Source: Gemmatimonadales bacterium (GTDB lineage Bacteria; Gemmatimonadota; Gemmatimonadetes; Gemmatimonadales; GWC2-71-9). Taken from it: 10,781 nt of DNA. The position numbers and the translations under genes are program-made. Under the pieces are notes generated by a model. That model was given only the letters and a program-made list of their open reading frames with translations, was not told the DNA's origin and made no database searches. Positions 7,504-10,781 of the stretch are shown piece after piece; position 1 is the stretch's first letter; each line of letters starts with the position of its first letter. The stretch lies in contig JAICEH010000053.1 of the NCBI GenBank assembly GCA_025924275.1, positions 1 through 10,781 of the forward strand, read 5' to 3'.

Positions 7504-8849
7504 ATCGCCTCCACGGCCGCCCGGAAGGTGGCACCGCGCTCCTCGTAGTTGCGGAACTGGTCGTAGCTGGAGCAGGCCGGGCTGAGCAGCACCGCGTCCC
7601 CCGGCCGGGCCAGCCGCCGCGCCGTCTCGATCACCTCGGCGAACGGCCCGGCGCGGACCACGTGGAGGAGGGGGCCGAGGTCGGCCTCGACCAGGTCGCC
7701 CGCCTCCCCGTACGCCACCACCGCGCGGCAGCGGCCGGCCGCCGCCGCCGCGAGGCGGGCATAGGGCTCGCCCTTGTGCCGCCCGCCGAGGAGCAGCACG
7801 AACGGCCGTGTCATCCCCCGCACGGCCATCTCCGTGGAGGCGACGTTGGTCGCCTTCGAATCGTTGATCCAGAGCACCCCGCCCACCTCGCCCACCGGCT
7901 CGAGCCGGTGCTTCATCGGCCGGAAGGTGCGGAGCCCGTCCGCGAGGGCGGCGGACGGCACCCCCGCCACCCGGGCCGCGAGCGAGGCCGCCAGCGCGTT
8001 GGCGACGTTGTGGTCACCGAGGAGCGGCAGCTCCGCCCGGGGCAGCACGGCGGCGCCGTCGACCACCAGGGCGTCCCGGTCGCGGTCGTACCAGGCATCC
8101 GCGACCGCCGCGAGGGAGAACCGCCGGTGGGCGCCGGGGGCCGCCGCCGCGAGCTCCTGCACCGCCGCGTCATCCGCGTTGGTGATCCACACGGGCGCGG
8201 CCCCGCCGCGCTCGAACAGGCGGGCCTTGTCGGCCTGATAGGCCGCGAGCGAGGGATACCGGTCGAGGTGGTCCGGCGCGAGGTTGGTGACGAGCCCCAC
8301 GTCCACCCGGAGGTGATGGACGTCGTGGAGCTGGAAGCTGGAGAGCTCGAGCGCGAGCCACCGCTCCGGCCCGGGCGCGCGGGCATACTCCGCGAGAGCC
8401 CGGCCGATGTTGCCGACCGGCGCCGCGGGGACGCCGGCCGACGCCAGCAGGTGGGCCACGAGCGCGGTGGTCGTCGTCTTCCCGTTGGTGCCGGTGATGC
8501 CCGCGATCCGCTGGCCGGTGAGCGCGGCGTAGCCGACGTCCACCTCGGCCACGACCTCGACCCCCGCCGCGTGGGCGGCGACCACGGCCGGGGCCTCGGG
8601 CGGCACGCCGGGCGAGACCACCACGGCCGCGGCCCGCCCCAGGCGGACGAGGTCGTGGCCCCCGGTGTCCGCCACCGCCCCCGCTGCCCGGAGCCGTGCG
8701 GCACACGCCTCGACCTCCGACCCGGTGCCGGCGTCGGAGGCGTACACCGGGATGCCCCGCTCGCGGAGGACCAGCGCCGCCGCCTCCCCGCTCCGGGCGA
8801 GCCCGAGCACGGCCACCTCGCGCCCGGTGGCGCGCCACCGGTCGAACAT
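7500..8849 (-). CDS. murD: UDP-N-acetylmuramoyl-L-alanine--D-glutamate ligase MurD
   Basis: A cytoplasmic ATP-dependent ligase of 449 aa that adds D-glutamate to UDP-MurNAc-L-Ala. The N-terminal Rossmann-like domain starts EVAVLGLARSGEAAA (11-25). The P-loop GITGTNGKTTTT is at 117-128. The central domain shows Asn147 in VGNIGRAL, ELSSFQL (168-174), NLAPDHLDRY (189-198), and Lys208 in YQADKARLF, the expected carbamylated lysine. The C-terminal domain has GDHNVANA (278-285), MKHRLE (312-317), NDSKATN (329-335) and LLSPACSSYDQF (421-432), a MurD hallmark. The ATG at 8849 shares one base with the mraY stop (TGATG) and has no Shine-Dalgarno sequence, so coupling is likely. The frame is open upstream through mraY into murF, but that part is not protein-like and follows from the murF frameshift. 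Confidence 0.98.
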   Translation of the reverse strand: MFDRWRATGREVAVLGLARSGEAAALVLRERGIPVYASDAGTGSEVEACAARLRAAGAVADTGGHDLVRLGRAAAVVVSPGVPPEAPAVVAAHAAGVEVVAEVDVGYAALTGQRIAGITGTNGKTTTTALVAHLLASAGVPAAPVGNIGRALAEYARAPGPERWLALELSSFQLHDVHHLRVDVGLVTNLAPDHLDRYPSLAAYQADKARLFERGGAAPVWITNADDAAVQELAAAAPGAHRRFSLAAVADAWYDRDRDALVVDGAAVLPRAELPLLGDHNVANALAASLAARVAGVPSAALADGLRTFRPMKHRLEPVGEVGGVLWINDSKATNVASTEMAVRGMTRPFVLLLGGRHKGEPYARLAAAAAGRCRAVVAYGEAGDLVEADLGPLLHVVRAGPFAEVIETARRLARPGDAVLLSPACSSYDQFRNYEERGATFRAAVEAM

Positions 8850-9976
8850 CAGCGGAGCTTGAGGGTGGCGAGCGCCACGAGCGCGCAGAACACCCCGAGG
8901 ATGTAGAAGCGCATCACCACCGTCGGCTCGGCCCAGCCCAGCTTCTCGAAGTGGTGGTGGAGCGGCGCCATCCGGAAGACCCGGTGGGCGTCGGCGTACT
9001 CCCGTCCGCGGGTGCGCTTGTGCCAGCGGTAGGTGCCGGTCTGCAGCAGCACCGACGCGCCCTCGGCCACGAACACCCCGCCGACGATCACGAGCAGGAA
9101 CTCGGCCTTGAGCAGGATCGATACCGTGCCGAGCGCACCCCCGATCGCGAGGCTCCCGGTGTCCCCCATGAAGACCTGCGCCGGATGGGCGTTGAACCAG
9201 AGGAACCCGAGCGCGGCGCCCATCAGGGCCGCGCAGAAGACCGCCAGCTCCCCGGCGCTCGGGAAGTAGAACAGGTTGAGGTACTGCGTCATGTCGGTAC
9301 GGCCGAACACGTAGGCGAAGGCCGCGAAGGCGGCCGCCGCGATGGCCGTGAGGCCGGTGGCGAGCCCGTCGAGCCCGTCGGTGAGATTCACCGCATTGGA
9401 GAAGAAGCCGCTCACCAGGGTCACGAACACGACGTAGAGCCAGGGCGTGAACACCACCACCACGAACTTGAGGAAGGGGACCGTGGTCGCGGAGGCCGGG
9501 ATCGTCTCCGGGGGCACCACGGGCCAGCGCAGCAGCGCCAGGCCGAGGAGGAGGCCGAAGGCCAGTTGCCCCACCAGCTTCCACTTGGCCACGAGGCCGC
9601 GGGAACTCCCCCGCACGATCTTGAGGTAGTCGTCCAGGAACCCGATGGCACCCATCCAGAGCGTGGCGAACACGGCCACCAGGATGAACCGGTTGTCCAG
9701 CGGGGCCCAGAGCAGGGTCGGCACCGCCGTGGCGAGGACGATGATGAGGCCGCCCATCGTGGGCGTGCCGCGCTTCCCCTGGTGCGACGCCGGGCCCTCG
9801 GCGCGGATCACCTGGCCGATCTTCCGGGCGCGGAGCCGGCGGATGATCGCGGGGCCGACGAGGAAGGCGAGCAGGAGGGCCGTGACCACCGCGCCGGCGG
9901 CCCGGAAGCTGAGGTAGTTGAAAAGGTTGAAGAAGAGGAAGTGCTTCCCGAGCGGGGTCAGCAGGTGATAGAGCAT
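8849..9976 (-). CDS. mraY: Phospho-N-acetylmuramoyl-pentapeptide transferase MraY
   Basis: An integral membrane transferase of 375 aa that moves phospho-MurNAc-pentapeptide from UDP to undecaprenyl phosphate, forming lipid I. About ten hydrophobic helices are interrupted by conserved cytoplasmic loops: KRGTPTMGG (68-76), FLDDYLK (113-119) with the Asp pair 115/116, and NAVNLTDGLDGLATG (194-208) with Asp200 and Asp203. Further loops are FNAHPAQVFMGDTGSL (261-276) and APLHHHFEKLGW (337-348), the HHH motif of MraY. All known catalytic acidic residues appear present, and the length is slightly above the roughly 360 of E. coli. The ATG lies 7 bases after the murF stop (6-base gap), with GAGG in TGAGGGGCGATG as ribosome binding site at short spacing. 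The WecA/TagO family lacks this loop set, so the assignment is secure. Confidence 0.98.
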   Translation of the reverse strand: MLYHLLTPLGKHFLFFNLFNYLSFRAAGAVVTALLLAFLVGPAIIRRLRARKIGQVIRAEGPASHQGKRGTPTMGGLIIVLATAVPTLLWAPLDNRFILVAVFATLWMGAIGFLDDYLKIVRGSSRGLVAKWKLVGQLAFGLLLGLALLRWPVVPPETIPASATTVPFLKFVVVVFTPWLYVVFVTLVSGFFSNAVNLTDGLDGLATGLTAIAAAAFAAFAYVFGRTDMTQYLNLFYFPSAGELAVFCAALMGAALGFLWFNAHPAQVFMGDTGSLAIGGALGTVSILLKAEFLLVIVGGVFVAEGASVLLQTGTYRWHKRTRGREYADAHRVFRMAPLHHHFEKLGWAEPTVVMRFYILGVFCALVALATLKLR

Positions 9977-9982
9977 CGCCCC

Positions 9983-10781
9983 TCAGTGCGATGACGACGT
10001 GGGCTGGCCGGTGATCACCGGAAGTATACGTTCGAGCGCCACGCCGCGGGACGCCTTGAGCACCACCAGGTCGCCCGGGCGGAGGTGGGGGGCGAGGAGC
10101 GCGCCCAGGGACTCGGGATCCTCCCCCGCGACGAGCCGCGGCCCGAGCCGCCCGGCGTGGGGGGCCATCGCCGGGACGAAGTCGCCCACCACGGCGAGGA
10201 GGTCGGGCCCGAGGTCCACCAGCTCGGCGGCGATCGCCGCGTGCAGCGCGGCCGACTGCGCGCCCATCTCCCGCATCGTTCCCGCCACGAACACCAGGCG
10301 GCGGCGGCCCCGCATCGCCCGGGCCGTCGCCATCGCCGCCCGGAAGGAGGGGGGGGTTGGCATTGTAGCAGTCGTTGAGGATCACCAGACCGCCGGCGTG
10401 GAGCACCTCGCTCCGTCCCCCGGGCACCTCCAGCCGGCCCAGGGCGGCGGCAGCCGACGCCCGGTCGAGTCCCAGCTCCCGCACCAGGGCCCACGCCAGC
10501 ATCGCGTTGGCGGCGAGGTGGCTCCCCGGCAACGGCAGCCGGAACCGGACGCCGTCCACCCGGACGGCAGCGCAGCCCTCGTCGTCGACCTCGAACTCCT
10601 CGGGCACCAGATCCGCCCCGGCAAGGCCTGCCGTCACGGTGCGGCGGGCGCGCCGGCGGGCGCCCAGGGCGAGCGCGGCGGGCTCGGTGCCTACCACGGC
10701 GAGCGGCGCGCCGTCGGTGATGGCGAGCTCCTCCTCGAGCACCTGGTCGAGCGTGCCGAAGCCCTCGAGGTGCTCCTCGCC
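9983..10781 (-). CDS. murF: UDP-MurNAc-tripeptide--D-Ala-D-Ala ligase MurF, 5'-partial, with frameshift
   Basis: The ligase that adds D-Ala-D-Ala to UDP-MurNAc-tripeptide. About 265 C-terminal residues lie in the window; the N-terminal domain and P-loop are outside. The first reading frame gives GEEHLEGFGTLDQV at the edge, GSHLAANA (86-93 of the visible part), the GR of GGRSEV, then NDCYNANPP (136-144), all MurF blocks. A C8 run follows at 10356-10349. The family pattern YNANPxSMRAAL continues only after dropping one C, giving PPSFRAAMATARAM, then VAGTMREMG, LLAVVGDFVPAMAPHAG, PGDLVVLKASRGVALE, and the stop at 9983-9985. Without correction the frame never stops inside murF. The GDM-ELG block of the ligase domain reads AGTMREMG here. 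Since no second MurF is visible and the protein is normally essential, a homopolymer sequencing error is most likely. A true mutation or a tolerated +1 shift cannot be excluded. Confidence 0.9.
10008..10028 (-). promoter_or_regulatory. Candidate internal promoter and palindrome upstream of mraY (tentative)
   Basis: Inside the 3' end of murF, the minus strand reads TATACT at 10028-10023, five of six matches to the sigma-70 -10 box. One base later comes the perfect 14-base palindrome CCGGTGATCACCGG at 10021-10008. The hexamer lies 46 bases before the mraY start codon. No convincing -35 box is found at 16-18 bases, and the palindrome also encodes PVITG of MurF. An operator over a transcription start is possible but unproven. 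Confidence 0.2.
10349..10356 (-). other. Eight-C homopolymer disrupting murF
   Basis: The minus strand reads AAC, then CCC CCC CTC, where the protein family requires AAC CCC CCC TCC (Asn-Pro-Pro-Ser). Exactly one extra C explains the break, and coding quality is normal on both sides. Runs of this length are prone to length errors in several sequencing chemistries and to replication or transcription slippage. CCC-C is also a known site for +1 slipping of proline tRNA. Confidence 0.9.

Noticed and set aside
1..10781. tRNA, rRNA, CRISPR, insertion sequence, attachment site or rho-independent terminator
   Set aside because: No hairpin followed by a T-run, no spaced direct repeats, no transposase-like frame and no non-coding gap longer than 25 bases were seen. 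Nothing suggests an accessory island.

Overview
The window holds one uninterrupted piece of a division and cell wall (dcw) cluster, all encoded on the minus strand. Reading in the direction of transcription, from high to low coordinates, the order is murF (5' end outside the window, carrying a frameshift), mraY, murD, ftsW, murG, murC, ftsQ, ftsA, ftsZ, and the start of an M23-type cell-wall peptidase gene that runs off the left edge. No gap between genes is longer than 25 bases. I see no RNA gene, mobile element, CRISPR array or clear terminator.

The DNA is visibly very GC-rich (not counted), and G/C dominates third codon positions, so long open frames appear by chance on both strands. FtsA with a C-terminal amphipathic helix argues against Actinomycetota. 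No murB or ddl lies between murC and ftsQ, and no lpxC follows ftsZ, which argues against a typical gammaproteobacterium. The MurG, MurC and FtsW sequence style and an M23/OapA-like gene directly after ftsZ fit Gemmatimonadota best. That assignment is from memory of family patterns, not from a search.

The right part (murF, mraY, murD) covers the last cytoplasmic steps of UDP-MurNAc-pentapeptide synthesis and its transfer to undecaprenyl phosphate (lipid I). The middle (ftsW, murG, murC) adds lipid II formation, septal glycan polymerisation and the L-Ala-adding ligase. The left part (ftsQ, ftsA, ftsZ, M23) encodes the divisome connector, the membrane tether, the Z-ring polymer and a probable peptidoglycan hydrolase or hydrolase activator. 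Four-base GTGA overlaps (murD/ftsW, murC/ftsQ, ftsQ/ftsA) and one-base TGATG overlaps (mraY/murD, ftsZ/M23) indicate one polycistronic, translationally coupled operon.

The content is conventional, and I found no undescribed system. The strongest anomaly is a run of eight C residues (minus strand) that breaks murF at its conserved YNANP motif. Weaker points are altered SEDS motifs in FtsW, a -10-like hexamer beside a perfect 14-base palindrome ahead of mraY, a murC start without a Shine-Dalgarno sequence, and an M23 gene start-stop coupled to ftsZ.
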